From contig JAHFQY010000006.1 of NCBI GenBank assembly GCA_023259065.1, positions 54,984 through 88,226 of the forward strand: a DNA stretch of 33,243 nucleotides. The letters run 5' to 3'. This DNA comes from Nitrosomonadales bacterium. GTDB lineage: Bacteria > Pseudomonadota > Gammaproteobacteria > Burkholderiales > Gallionellaceae. Under the pieces are notes generated by a model. It was given only the letters and a program-made list of their open reading frames with translations. It searched no databases and had not been told where the DNA came from. The position numbers and the translations under genes were made by a program. Positions 1 through 7,359 of this stretch are shown here, piece after piece; the stretch's first letter is position 1, and every line of letters begins with the position of its first letter.

Positions 1-995
1 TGATCCCTGAATTGTTCTTGCCCAACCCGCTGGCGAAGGATGCCTGCGCAGGACTGGAGCTGGATGCGCTGGAGAAATTCCTGGCACGCGCCGAGCCTGC
101 CGCCCTGCAGGCTGACTCGCTGGAGAGCTGGCTGTGTGCCGCATTTGGCGTGGCCGATCTGGCAATTGCTCCGTTCACCTTGCAGGCGGATGGAGTTGAG
201 CCGGGAGCTTCAGGCTGGATGCGTGCCGATCCGGTGCATATTCAGCTGCAGCGCGAGCAGATGATCTTGCGGACCGATGTAATACCGACACCGGAAGAAG
301 CGGCGCAGCTGTGCGCCAGCCTGAATGCGCACTTTGCGCAAGATGGGCTGCATTTTGCGGCGCCGCATCCGCAACGCTGGTATGTGCAATTGGCTGCAGT
401 GCCTGCCATGCAGACACATCCGCTGTCGCAGGCGGCGGGGCTTGATGTGCGTGCGCATTTGCCCGGCGGCCGTGATGCCTTGCACTGGCACGGGGTGTTG
501 AATGAAATCCAGATGCTGTTTTTCTCCCATGCGGTCAATCAGGCACGCGAAGAGCGCGGTAAGCCTGCGATCAACAGCGTGTGGTTCTGGGGTGCAGGAA
601 TGGCCGGCGATGATTTGTTGCAACCCTGCGCCCAAGTCATTGCGGACGGTGATCTGGCCCTGGCGCTGGCCCTGGCCGGGGCGGCCGGTGTCGGCGCCGG
701 GCGCTTGTGCCAGGGCCAGCGTGTAGATGTGGATGGCGAGGGGGATGTGTTGTTGGTGTGGGAGGGCTTGCAAGCGGCACTGCAGCGCGGTGACCTGGCC
801 ACCTGGCGCAGTTCTCTGCAGGAGTTTGAACGGGATTGCATGTCACCATTGCTGCAGGGGCTCAAGGCTGGAAAAATTGGCCGTATCGTTATCGATATTC
901 CCGCCCAAGAGACGGCACGCCGCTATGAGCTGACCCGTGCCGGGCTATGGAAGCTATGGCGTTTCCGTCATTCCCTGGCGTACTATGCACAGTAG
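1..995 (+). CDS. Phosphoglycerate-mutase-like conserved protein, 3' part (5' end outside window)
   Basis: The reading frame is open to the left edge (codons for I-P-E precede the first possible TTG at 12), so this is the C-terminal part of a longer gene; about 330 residues are visible. The stretch NEIQMLFFSHAVNQAREERG followed by INSVWFWGAG is typical of a betaproteobacterial family usually annotated as cofactor-independent phosphoglycerate mutase-like or RpfE-type protein. Its real activity is not established, and I see no evidence here for mutase catalysis. The rest is Ala/Leu/Gln-rich and soluble, with no membrane segment. In related genomes this family often sits near recJ; here the next gene, 40 bp downstream, is an MscS channel. 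I am confident of the family type and unsure of the function. Confidence 0.72.
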   Translation, partial: IPELFLPNPLAKDACAGLELDALEKFLARAEPAALQADSLESWLCAAFGVADLAIAPFTLQADGVEPGASGWMRADPVHIQLQREQMILRTDVIPTPEEAAQLCASLNAHFAQDGLHFAAPHPQRWYVQLAAVPAMQTHPLSQAAGLDVRAHLPGGRDALHWHGVLNEIQMLFFSHAVNQAREERGKPAINSVWFWGAGMAGDDLLQPCAQVIADGDLALALALAGAAGVGAGRLCQGQRVDVDGEGDVLLVWEGLQAALQRGDLATWRSSLQEFERDCMSPLLQGLKAGKIGRIVIDIPAQETARRYELTRAGLWKLWRFRHSLAYYAQ

Positions 996-1034
996 TGATT
1001 GTTTTTGGATTCTGAACAAGCCGGGCACCACGAC

Positions 1035-2576
1035 ATGATGAGTTTCTGGAACACTACACTCGATTTTTTCTGGCGCGACGGCTCCTTGCTGGTGCTGGTG
1101 ATGGTGCTGTGCATCTGGGGGCTGCTGTATCACTTCCGCCCCGAAGAGCGCAAAGGGCTGGTCAACACCCTGGGTTTTTTCTTTGCCTGCAGCTTCGGGC
1201 AGTTTGCCAGCAGTGTGATGTATGCGCTGGAGTACACCCGCGCCGGTTCAACTCTGCATGAGGTTTTCTACATCGGGGCGGGGATTGCGGCAATACGCCT
1301 GTGGGGCCTGCTTGCTTTCCGCATTGTGCTGCCGCTGTTCAAGTGGTCGCCGCCGCGCATTACCGAGGACATTATTGTCATCATTGCCTACATTGCCTGG
1401 GGCATGGTGCGCCTGCGCTATGCCGGGCTGGACCTGAGCAGTCTGCTGGCCACCTCGGCGATGATTACCGCGGTGGTGGCGTTTGCCATGCAGGATACGC
1501 TGGGCAATATCCTGGGCGGCCTGGCCTTGCAGCTGGATAACTCGATCGAGATAGGCGACTGGATCAAGGTGGACGATATTTCCGGCCGCGTGGTGGATAT
1601 ACGCTGGCGCTCCACCCTGGTGGAAACACGCAACTGGGAGACCGTGGTGTTTCCCAACAGCCAGCTAATGAAAAACAAGTTTCTGGTGCTGGGGCGGCGC
1701 AAGGATCAGCCAGTGCAGTGGCGACGCTGGGTATGGTTCAATGTGAACATGGAAACGGCGCCCACACGGGTTATCCGTATTGTCGAGGAGGCTATCCAGC
1801 AAACTGAAATCAATAATGTGGCCAAAAATCCCCTGCCCAATTGTGTGCTGATGGATGTGGATGACAAGGGCTATGCACGCTATGCCTTGCGTTACTGGCT
1901 GACCGACCTGATGCCGGATGACCCCACCGATGCCTCCATACGCTGGCAAATCATGACCGCCTTGCAACGCCACGGCATCCGGCTCGCGGTGGATGAGCGC
2001 AATATCCACCTGATCAAGGAGAACGAAAAACACGAAGAGATTGTGCAGCAACGCGAAGTCGCCTTGCGTATGAAGACACTGCGGCGTGTCGAGTTGTTCT
2101 CGCAGATGACAGATGATGAGCTGCGGTCACTGGCAGAGCGCCTCAAATTTGCGCCCTTTGCCAAGGGCAATATCATCGCCAGGCAGGGCTCGGTGGCGCA
2201 CTGGTTGTACATTGTGATCAGCGGCGAGGCCGAGGTGTATTTTGAAACACCGGGCGGTGAGCGGCGCACGGTGAGCGAGTTGCAGCAAGGCAGCTTTTTT
2301 GGCGAAATGGGCATGATGACCGGCGCGCCGCGTTCGGCCTCGGTAATCGCCAAGAGTGATGTGGATTGCTATCGCCTGGACAAGGATATGTTTGAGGAAA
2401 TACTGCGCGCCCGCCCTGTCATAGCCGAGGAAATGTCGCACATTCTGGCGGCACGCCGTGCCGAGCTGGACAGTGTGATCCAGAATCTGGATGCAGAGTC
2501 TGCGCAGAAGGTCATATCGCAGCGACGTAGTGAGATTTTGTCAACAATAAGACGCTTTTTCGGATTGACTGCTTAA
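1035..2576 (+). CDS. MscS-family channel with C-terminal cyclic-nucleotide-binding domain
   Basis: This is predicted to be an inner-membrane small-conductance mechanosensitive-type channel fused to a cytoplasmic cNMP sensor (bCNG type). There are four to five hydrophobic segments in residues about 15-150. The pore helix and MscS beta domain follow (FAMQDTLGNILGGLALQLDN, then IEIGDWIKVDDISGRVVDI), and a cyclic-nucleotide-binding domain spans about 365-480. Its phosphate-binding cassette is FFGEMGMMTGAPRSASV, with G423, E424 and R433 at the positions that normally hold the cyclic phosphate, so ligand binding looks intact. The frame is open from a TTG at 999, but the ATG at 1035 (or 1038) is preferred; neither has a good Shine-Dalgarno sequence. 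The protein is 513 residues from 1035. The ligand (cAMP, cGMP or other) cannot be read from sequence. The family call is firm, the gating mode inferred. Confidence 0.88.
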   Translation: MMSFWNTTLDFFWRDGSLLVLVMVLCIWGLLYHFRPEERKGLVNTLGFFFACSFGQFASSVMYALEYTRAGSTLHEVFYIGAGIAAIRLWGLLAFRIVLPLFKWSPPRITEDIIVIIAYIAWGMVRLRYAGLDLSSLLATSAMITAVVAFAMQDTLGNILGGLALQLDNSIEIGDWIKVDDISGRVVDIRWRSTLVETRNWETVVFPNSQLMKNKFLVLGRRKDQPVQWRRWVWFNVNMETAPTRVIRIVEEAIQQTEINNVAKNPLPNCVLMDVDDKGYARYALRYWLTDLMPDDPTDASIRWQIMTALQRHGIRLAVDERNIHLIKENEKHEEIVQQREVALRMKTLRRVELFSQMTDDELRSLAERLKFAPFAKGNIIARQGSVAHWLYIVISGEAEVYFETPGGERRTVSELQQGSFFGEMGMMTGAPRSASVIAKSDVDCYRLDKDMFEEILRARPVIAEEMSHILAARRAELDSVIQNLDAESAQKVISQRRSEILSTIRRFFGLTA

Positions 2577-2599
2577 CAGCCTGTTAAGCTGCTGTTAAT
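2572..2599. promoter_or_regulatory. Operator-like palindrome with a third half-site upstream of accA
   Basis: An 8-bp perfect inverted repeat, CTTAACAG (2572-2579) and CTGTTAAG (2581-2588), is separated by one base. A further CTGTTAA begins at 2592, exactly 11 bp (about one helical turn) after the second arm. The site overlaps the stop codon of the channel gene and abuts the putative -35 of accA, as a repressor or activator site would. No U-run follows, so it is not an intrinsic terminator. The binding protein is unknown. Confidence 0.35.
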
Positions 2600-2623
2600 C
2601 CGTCCGGCACATTCCTGTATAAT
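2595..2623 (+). promoter_or_regulatory. Putative sigma-70 promoter of accA
   Basis: A consensus -10 hexamer TATAAT lies at 2618-2623. A weak -35 (TTAATC, 2595-2600) is 17 bp upstream. The predicted transcript would start near 2630, about 40 nt before the accA ATG. The -10 is strong by eye and the -35 matches only three of six consensus positions. Confidence 0.45.
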
Positions 2624-2670
2624 CGCGCCCGAATAATTTGAAACCCACAGGCACAATAGAAACCTTAGCT

Positions 2671-3636
2671 ATGAAAGTTACCTTCCTGGATTTTGAGCAG
2701 TCTGTTTCCGACCTGGAAAACAAAATTGATGATCTGCGTTACGTGCAGGATGATTCCGCAGTCGATATCTCTGACGAGATCAGCCGCTTGCAGAAAAAGA
2801 GCCAGACACTGACCAAGGAGATTTACGCCAAGCTCACGCCCTGGCAGATTTCCCAGGTGTCGCGTCATCCGCAACGGCCTTACACGCTGGACTATATCGA
2901 GCACCTGTTTACCGATTTCGAGGAGCTGCACGGTGATCGCAGCTATGCCGATGATGCCGCGATAGTAGGCGGACTGGCGCGCTTCAACGGCCAGAGCGTG
3001 ATGGTGATCGGCCACCAGAAGGGGCGCGACACCAAGGAGCGCCAATACCGCAACTTCGGCATGCCGCGCCCGGAGGGTTACCGCAAGGCCATGCGCTTGA
3101 TGCGCCTGGCCGAGAAATTCGGTATTCCCATCATGACCTTTGTCGACACCCCGGGCGCTTATCCAGGCGTGGGCGCCGAGGAACGCGGCCAATCGGAAGC
3201 CATCGGCAAAAACCTGTACGTGATGGCCGAACTGAAAGTGCCGCTGATCTGCACCATTATCGGTGAAGGCGGCTCCGGCGGCGCGCTGGCGATTGCCGTG
3301 GGCGATGCCATGCTGATGCTGCAATACGCCACCTATTCGGTTATCTCCCCTGAAGGCTGTGCTTCTATTCTGTGGAAGAGCGCAGACAAGGCGGCAGATG
3401 CGGCGGAAACCCTGGGCATTACCGCCACGCGCCTGAAAGCGCTGGGCATCGTGGACAAAATCATCAATGAACCATTGGGTGGCGCGCACCGCGATTACCC
3501 GGCGATGATGGAAACCATGAAGAAGGCATTGCAGGAAACTCTCAAGCAGGTGCAGGGACAGTCTGAGGACGATATGTTGCAGGCCCGTTTCAGCCGCTTG
3601 ATGAACTATGGCAAATTCAAGGAAGTCGAGCTCTAA
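2671..3636 (+). CDS. accA: Acetyl-CoA carboxylase carboxyltransferase subunit alpha
   Basis: With AccD this subunit forms the carboxyltransferase that moves CO2 from biotin to acetyl-CoA, making malonyl-CoA for fatty-acid synthesis in the cytoplasm. The N-terminal coiled region ([19 protein letters not shown]), the crotonase-like core with [20 protein letters not shown], the [17 protein letters not shown] stretch and the oxyanion-hole region [20 protein letters not shown] are all canonical. The frame is open from a TTG at 2638, but the ATG at 2671 gives 321 residues, the normal AccA length and N-terminus. A putative promoter lies just upstream. The 3' end overlaps the start of tilS by 29 bp, an arrangement that suggests translational coupling; accA and tilS are commonly adjacent in beta- and gammaproteobacteria. 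Confidence 0.97.
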   Translation: MKVTFLDFEQSVSDLENKIDDLRYVQDDSAVDISDEISRLQKKSQTLTKEIYAKLTPWQISQVSRHPQRPYTLDYIEHLFTDFEELHGDRSYADDAAIVGGLARFNGQSVMVIGHQKGRDTKERQYRNFGMPRPEGYRKAMRLMRLAEKFGIPIMTFVDTPGAYPGVGAEERGQSEAIGKNLYVMAELKVPLICTIIGEGGSGGALAIAVGDAMLMLQYATYSVISPEGCASILWKSADKAADAAETLGITATRLKALGIVDKIINEPLGGAHRDYPAMMETMKKALQETLKQVQGQSEDDMLQARFSRLMNYGKFKEVEL

Positions 3637-5008
3637 TCTTGCCGGGCGCGTCGCCGACGCGCTCTCGTCTTGCGTTCCCCACGGCAGTTCCCTTCTGATA
3701 GGCCTGAGCGGCGGAATTGACTCCGTCGTGCTGCTGCATCTGCTGGCACAAATTTCCCCGCGTTTTTCCTGGCAGCTGCGCGCCCTGCATGTGCATCATG
3801 GCATCAGCCGCCATGCCGATGCCTGGGCTGCATTCTGCAGTGAGCTGTGCGCGCAGCATGGCATTCCCCTGCAAGTTGAACACGTGGATATCACGCCATT
3901 GCGCGAGATGGGTATAGAGGCGGCTGCCAGACAGCTGCGCCATGCCGCATTGGCGCGCCAGAACAGCGATTTCATTGCGCTGGCGCATCATCGCGATGAC
4001 CAGGCGGAAACCCTGTTGCTGCAGTTGCTGCGCGGCGCCGGCGTGCGCGGTGCCAGCGCCATGCCTCTTATCAAGCGCGTAGCTCAACACACCCCCTCTC
4101 CCCTGGCGGGAGAGGGCTGGGGAGAGGGGGCTAAAATTTCACCGGTTTTACTGCGGCCCTTGCTCGATGTGGATCGGGCCGAACTGGAGGCTTATGCGCA
4201 CGAGCATGGTCTGCGCTGGGTGGAGGATGACAGCAATGCCGATGTGAGCTACCCGAGAAATTTCTTGCGCCATCGTGTGCTGCCGCTGCTGGAACAACGC
4301 TTTCCGGCATATCGCACCACGCTGGCGCGCAGCTCGCGGCATTTTGCCGAAGCCGCGAGTTTGCTGGATGAGTTGGCAGCACAAGATGCCGTGGCGGCGA
4401 TTGCGGGTGAGCGCCTTGCCGTGGCTGTGCTGCGCCAGTTGTCAGATGCGCGCGGCAAAAATCTGCTGCGCTATTTTCTGGCCATGCGCGGAGCCCCGAT
4501 TCCGGACAGTACCCGTTTGGCAGAAATGCTGCGCCAGCTATGTGCCGCGGGCGCAGATGCACAGCCCTGTGTGAGCTGGGCGGGCTGGCAGCTGCGCTGT
4601 TATCGCGAGCATGCTTATGTCTTGCCCGAGGCTTTGCCGGCATGCGATTTTTCCGTCACCTGGCAGGGTGAGGTGGAAATTGCTTTGCCGGCGTCACATG
4701 GTGTGTTGAGTTTCGAGCCTGTCACAGGGCTGGGCATCAGCCGCCATAAACTTGAGCAGGCACGGCTTGAGATACGCCCGCGCCATGGCAGTGAGAGTAT
4801 ACAGCCGGGTGCTGCACGTCCGCACCGCAGCTTGCGCAATCTGTTGCAGGAACACGGGGTGCCGCCGTGGCAACGCGAACTGCTGCCGCTGTTGTTCTGT
4901 GGTGATGAACTGGTGTGCGTGCCCGGAGTGGCCATTGCCGCAGCGTATCAGGCGCAAGCGGGCGAGGCGGGGATAGTGGTGGCCTGGCGATCAGGCCGGG
5001 TTGATTAG
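3608..5008 (+). CDS. tilS: tRNA(Ile)-lysidine synthase, with an in-frame REP-derived insertion
   Basis: TilS ligates lysine to C34 of the CAU-anticodon tRNA-Ile using ATP, changing both its charging and its decoding specificity. The PP-loop SGGIDS is at residues 34-39 in the N-terminal ATP-pyrophosphatase domain. [15 protein letters not shown] and [20 protein letters not shown] follow, then the TilS middle domain (about 250-320) and the C-terminal domain with RHGSESIQP and [19 protein letters not shown]. The 466-residue protein appears complete. Residues 161-175 ([15 protein letters not shown]) are encoded by a G/C-rich palindrome and sit between the SAMP and RPLL motifs, where E. coli TilS has only a short linker. 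The ATG at 3608 lies inside accA; no other start codon is available before the PP-loop. The stop codon overlaps the pgi stop of the opposite strand. Confidence 0.93.
   Translation: MANSRKSSSNLAGRVADALSSCVPHGSSLLIGLSGGIDSVVLLHLLAQISPRFSWQLRALHVHHGISRHADAWAAFCSELCAQHGIPLQVEHVDITPLREMGIEAAARQLRHAALARQNSDFIALAHHRDDQAETLLLQLLRGAGVRGASAMPLIKRVAQHTPSPLAGEGWGEGAKISPVLLRPLLDVDRAELEAYAHEHGLRWVEDDSNADVSYPRNFLRHRVLPLLEQRFPAYRTTLARSSRHFAEAASLLDELAAQDAVAAIAGERLAVAVLRQLSDARGKNLLRYFLAMRGAPIPDSTRLAEMLRQLCAAGADAQPCVSWAGWQLRCYREHAYVLPEALPACDFSVTWQGEVEIALPASHGVLSFEPVTGLGISRHKLEQARLEIRPRHGSESIQPGAARPHRSLRNLLQEHGVPPWQRELLPLLFCGDELVCVPGVAIAAAYQAQAGEAGIVVAWRSGRVD
4092..4130. repeat. REP-like palindromic element inside tilS
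   Basis: Two perfect 12-bp arms, CCCCCTCTCCCC (4092-4103) and GGGGAGAGGGGG (4119-4130), flank a 15-nt loop. A competing hairpin can form between CTCTCCC (4096-4102) and GGGAGAG (4108-4114). Elements reading as 'CCCTCTCCC...GGGAGAGGG' are familiar dispersed intergenic palindromes in many proteobacteria. Here one lies inside a gene and is read through without a stop or frameshift. The assignment to that repeat family is from memory, not from a search. Confidence 0.75.
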
Positions 5009-6660
5009 CTATTCTGCTGTGCGCGGCGACGCGATAAATAGTGGTTGATCAGCGCATTGGTTGAGCCGTCATGCTGGCTGATCTGTTTCGCGCTGTGCAG
5101 CTCGGGTATCAGTCTGTTGGCCAGCTGTTTGCCGTACTCTACACCCCACTGGTCAAACGCATTGATGTTCCATACCACGCTTTGCACATAGACCTTGTGT
5201 TCGTACAGGGCGATCAGCATGCCCAGTTTATAGGGGTCCAGCTTGTCAAACAGCAGGGTGTTGCTGGGGCGGTTGCCGGGGAAAGTCTTGTACGGCAGCA
5301 GGGCGGCAATCGCAGCTTCATCCAGTCCCTGGGCGAGTAGTTCGGTGCGCGCCTCTTCCGGCGTTTTACCCAGCATCATTGCTTCGGTTTGGGCGAAGCA
5401 GTTGGCCAGCAACATCACGTGATGCTCCCCGAACGGCACATGGCTCATGATGGGGGCGAGAAAATCGGCGGTGACCGCGCGCGTGCCCTGGTGGATAAGC
5501 TGGTAGAACGAGTGCTGGCCGTTGGTGCCGGCCTCGCCCCAGATTACGCGGTTGGTGGCGTAGTCGACCAGGTGCTGGTCACGGTCCATGCTCTTGCCGT
5601 TGCTTTCCATGGTCAGTTGCTGCAGGTAGGCGGGGAAGCGGCGCAGGCAATGGTCGTAAGGCAGGATGGCATGCGAGCAGGCGTCGAAGAAGTTGGTGTA
5701 CCAGATGTCGATCAGCGCCATGATCACCGGCATGTTGCGCTCGAACGGTGCGCTGCGGAAATGCTTGTCCATGGCGTGTGCGCCGGCCAGCATTTTTTCG
5801 AAGTTGTCCATGCCGATATGCAGGGCGATGGGCAGGCCCACAGCCGACCAGATCGAATAACGCCCGCCCACCCAGTCCCAGAACTCGAACACATTGTCCG
5901 GGTGAATGCCGAATTTTGCGGTGGCCTCCAGGTTGGTGGAGAGTGCGACAAAATGTTTGGCGACCGCACTCTCGCCCAGTTTCTCCACCACCCAGGCGCG
6001 TGCAGCATGGGCATTGGTGATGGTTTCCTGGGTGGTGAAGGTCTTGGAGCTGACGATAAACAGCGTGGTCTCCGCATTCACGACATTCAACCTTTCGGTG
6101 ATGTCGACCGCGTCGATGTTGGAAACGAAATGCGCGCGAAGTTTCTCGCTGCCATAGGGGTGCAGCGCCTCGCAGGCCATATACGGGCCCAGTGAGGAGC
6201 CGCCCACGCCGATGTTCACCACATCGGTAAATGCCTTGCCGGTATGGCCGCGCACCGTGCCATTGCGCACTTCCTCGCTGTAGCGGCGCATCTGTTCCTT
6301 GACGCGCATGACGCCCGGCATCACATCCTTGCCGTCCAGCATGACGCTGCTCCCCGCCGGTGCGCGCAGTGCCGTATGCAAGACCGCGCGGTTTTCGGTG
6401 CTGTTGATTCTTTCGCCGTTGAACATGCGCTCTATCCACTCGCCCAGATTGGCCTGATGCGCAAGGTCGGTGAGCAGCGCCCGGGTTTCAGTGTCGAGGA
6501 TGTTCTTGGAGTAATCCAGCAGCAAATTTTCCACTTGCAGGGAAAACTTTTCGAAGCGTTGCGCATCCTCGTTGAACATGCTGCGCATGCTCTGCTTGCT
6601 GATGATGGTCTTGTGCTTTTTCAAGGCCATCCAGGCCGGGGAGTGGGTCAGTTTGGACAT
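5005..6660 (-). CDS. pgi: Glucose-6-phosphate isomerase
   Basis: Interconverts glucose-6-phosphate and fructose-6-phosphate in the cytoplasm, joining gluconeogenesis to glycogen synthesis and the pentose phosphate pathway. At 551 residues it matches the E. coli-type enzyme (549). The sugar-phosphate site DVVNIGVGGSSLGPYMA, the signature WVGGRYSIWSAVGL and the C-terminal FDQWGVEYGKQLANRL are all present. By spacing, the catalytic residues correspond to E352 (MESNGK), H383 (NGQHSFYQL) and K511. The ATG at 6660 has no evident Shine-Dalgarno sequence but fits the family's N-terminus. The gene is convergent with tilS, the two stop codons overlapping, so no terminator fits between them. It lies 77 bp downstream of the DUF2934 gene and in the same direction as glgB, so glgB-DUF2934-pgi may form one transcription unit. 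Confidence 0.97.
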   Translation of the reverse strand: MSKLTHSPAWMALKKHKTIISKQSMRSMFNEDAQRFEKFSLQVENLLLDYSKNILDTETRALLTDLAHQANLGEWIERMFNGERINSTENRAVLHTALRAPAGSSVMLDGKDVMPGVMRVKEQMRRYSEEVRNGTVRGHTGKAFTDVVNIGVGGSSLGPYMACEALHPYGSEKLRAHFVSNIDAVDITERLNVVNAETTLFIVSSKTFTTQETITNAHAARAWVVEKLGESAVAKHFVALSTNLEATAKFGIHPDNVFEFWDWVGGRYSIWSAVGLPIALHIGMDNFEKMLAGAHAMDKHFRSAPFERNMPVIMALIDIWYTNFFDACSHAILPYDHCLRRFPAYLQQLTMESNGKSMDRDQHLVDYATNRVIWGEAGTNGQHSFYQLIHQGTRAVTADFLAPIMSHVPFGEHHVMLLANCFAQTEAMMLGKTPEEARTELLAQGLDEAAIAALLPYKTFPGNRPSNTLLFDKLDPYKLGMLIALYEHKVYVQSVVWNINAFDQWGVEYGKQLANRLIPELHSAKQISQHDGSTNALINHYLSRRRAQQNS

Positions 6661-6737
6661 GTAGGTCTTGGTTTGTTTTTTGATATCAGATCTTGTGGCG
6701 TTGCATTAAGCCTGACCGGTTGCGGCTGCCATGCTGG

Positions 6738-7121
6738 TCACGAGTTTAACATGGCATCCACTTCTTTTTCCGCGGCGATCCAGTCATCCAGCGCACGTCC
6801 GCTGCTGAAACCGTGGTGCTCAGCCAGAAAATAAGCGGCCGCCGCGATCATTTGATAACGCTCCTCGGGGGATACGATTTTTTTCACGGTTGTTTTTTTC
6901 GCGGCAGGTTTTTTCCTGGCCGCTGGCTTGCTAGGCGCCGGTTCATCCAGAATCAGCTTGGCCTGTTTGGGTTTGGCGGTCTTGGGCGGTTTGGCTGGAA
7001 CTGCGGGTGTTTTAGCGCGTGTTTTGGGCGCGTCTGGTTTTGCGCTGGCAGTAGCCGCCGTGGCGCCTGTCTTTTTTGTGCTGGTGGTTTTTTTGCTGAC
7101 CGGGGTGCGTGAGGTGACCAT
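6738..7121 (-). CDS. DUF2934 protein with Lys/Ala/Pro-rich N-terminal tail
   Basis: A 127-residue protein. Residues 1-85 are extremely rich in Lys, Ala, Pro and Thr with repeated AKP/KKP-like motifs, resembling histone H1-like tails. Residues about 86-122 form a compact DUF2934 domain (RYQMIAAAAYFLAEHHGFSS, then ALDDWIAAEKEVD). The domain's function is not known; it recurs in proteobacteria, often near carbohydrate-storage genes. A strong Shine-Dalgarno AAGGAG (7127-7132 on the minus strand) precedes the ATG, which supports real translation. The basic tail may bind nucleic acid or a polyanion, which is inference only. It lies between glgB and pgi in the same orientation. Confidence 0.85.
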   Translation of the reverse strand: MVTSRTPVSKKTTSTKKTGATAATASAKPDAPKTRAKTPAVPAKPPKTAKPKQAKLILDEPAPSKPAARKKPAAKKTTVKKIVSPEERYQMIAAAAYFLAEHHGFSSGRALDDWIAAEKEVDAMLNS

Positions 7122-7226
7122 TTCAACTCCTTTGTCGAAGTATACACAGCGTCATAAATCTACTGATGTAACAACTAGCCATTCCAGTAAGCGCGATGAA
7201 ACATGCGCTAACTGGCTGGTTATGCG

Positions 7227-7321
7227 CGGGCTGGCATTGGAGTCGTTCGGTGCTCGGCATCCTCGTGTACTGGAATGTACACTCCGGTGCCTGTGCTCCG
7301 GGCTCCCCCAATGCCAGCCCG
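7227..7321. repeat. Large intergenic palindrome between glgB and the DUF2934 gene
   Basis: Perfect 14-bp terminal arms CGGGCTGGCATTGG (7227-7240) and CCAATGCCAGCCCG (7308-7321) enclose a second hairpin, GTGTAC (7265-7270) and GTACAC (7277-7282), with weaker pairing between. A smaller imperfect hairpin (GCGCTAAC with GTTATGCGC) lies just to the left, near 7206-7228. The structure resembles the roughly 100-bp intergenic palindromes with a GTGTAC core that are dispersed in many beta- and gammaproteobacteria. It could stabilise or attenuate transcripts leaving glgB. A weak antisense open frame across it is probably an accident of the repeat. Confidence 0.7.
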
Positions 7322-7359
7322 CTCGCTACGATTTCTGACGCCATATATGGTTCAAACTT

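Noticed and set aside
5389-6195. Plus-strand open frame opposite pgi
   Set aside because: It is a shadow of pgi; no family motif is visible and the pgi catalytic motifs are intact.
7123-7344. Short minus-strand open frame across the large palindrome
   Set aside because: Its codons follow the inverted repeat and it has no ribosome binding site or known family; probably a repeat artefact.
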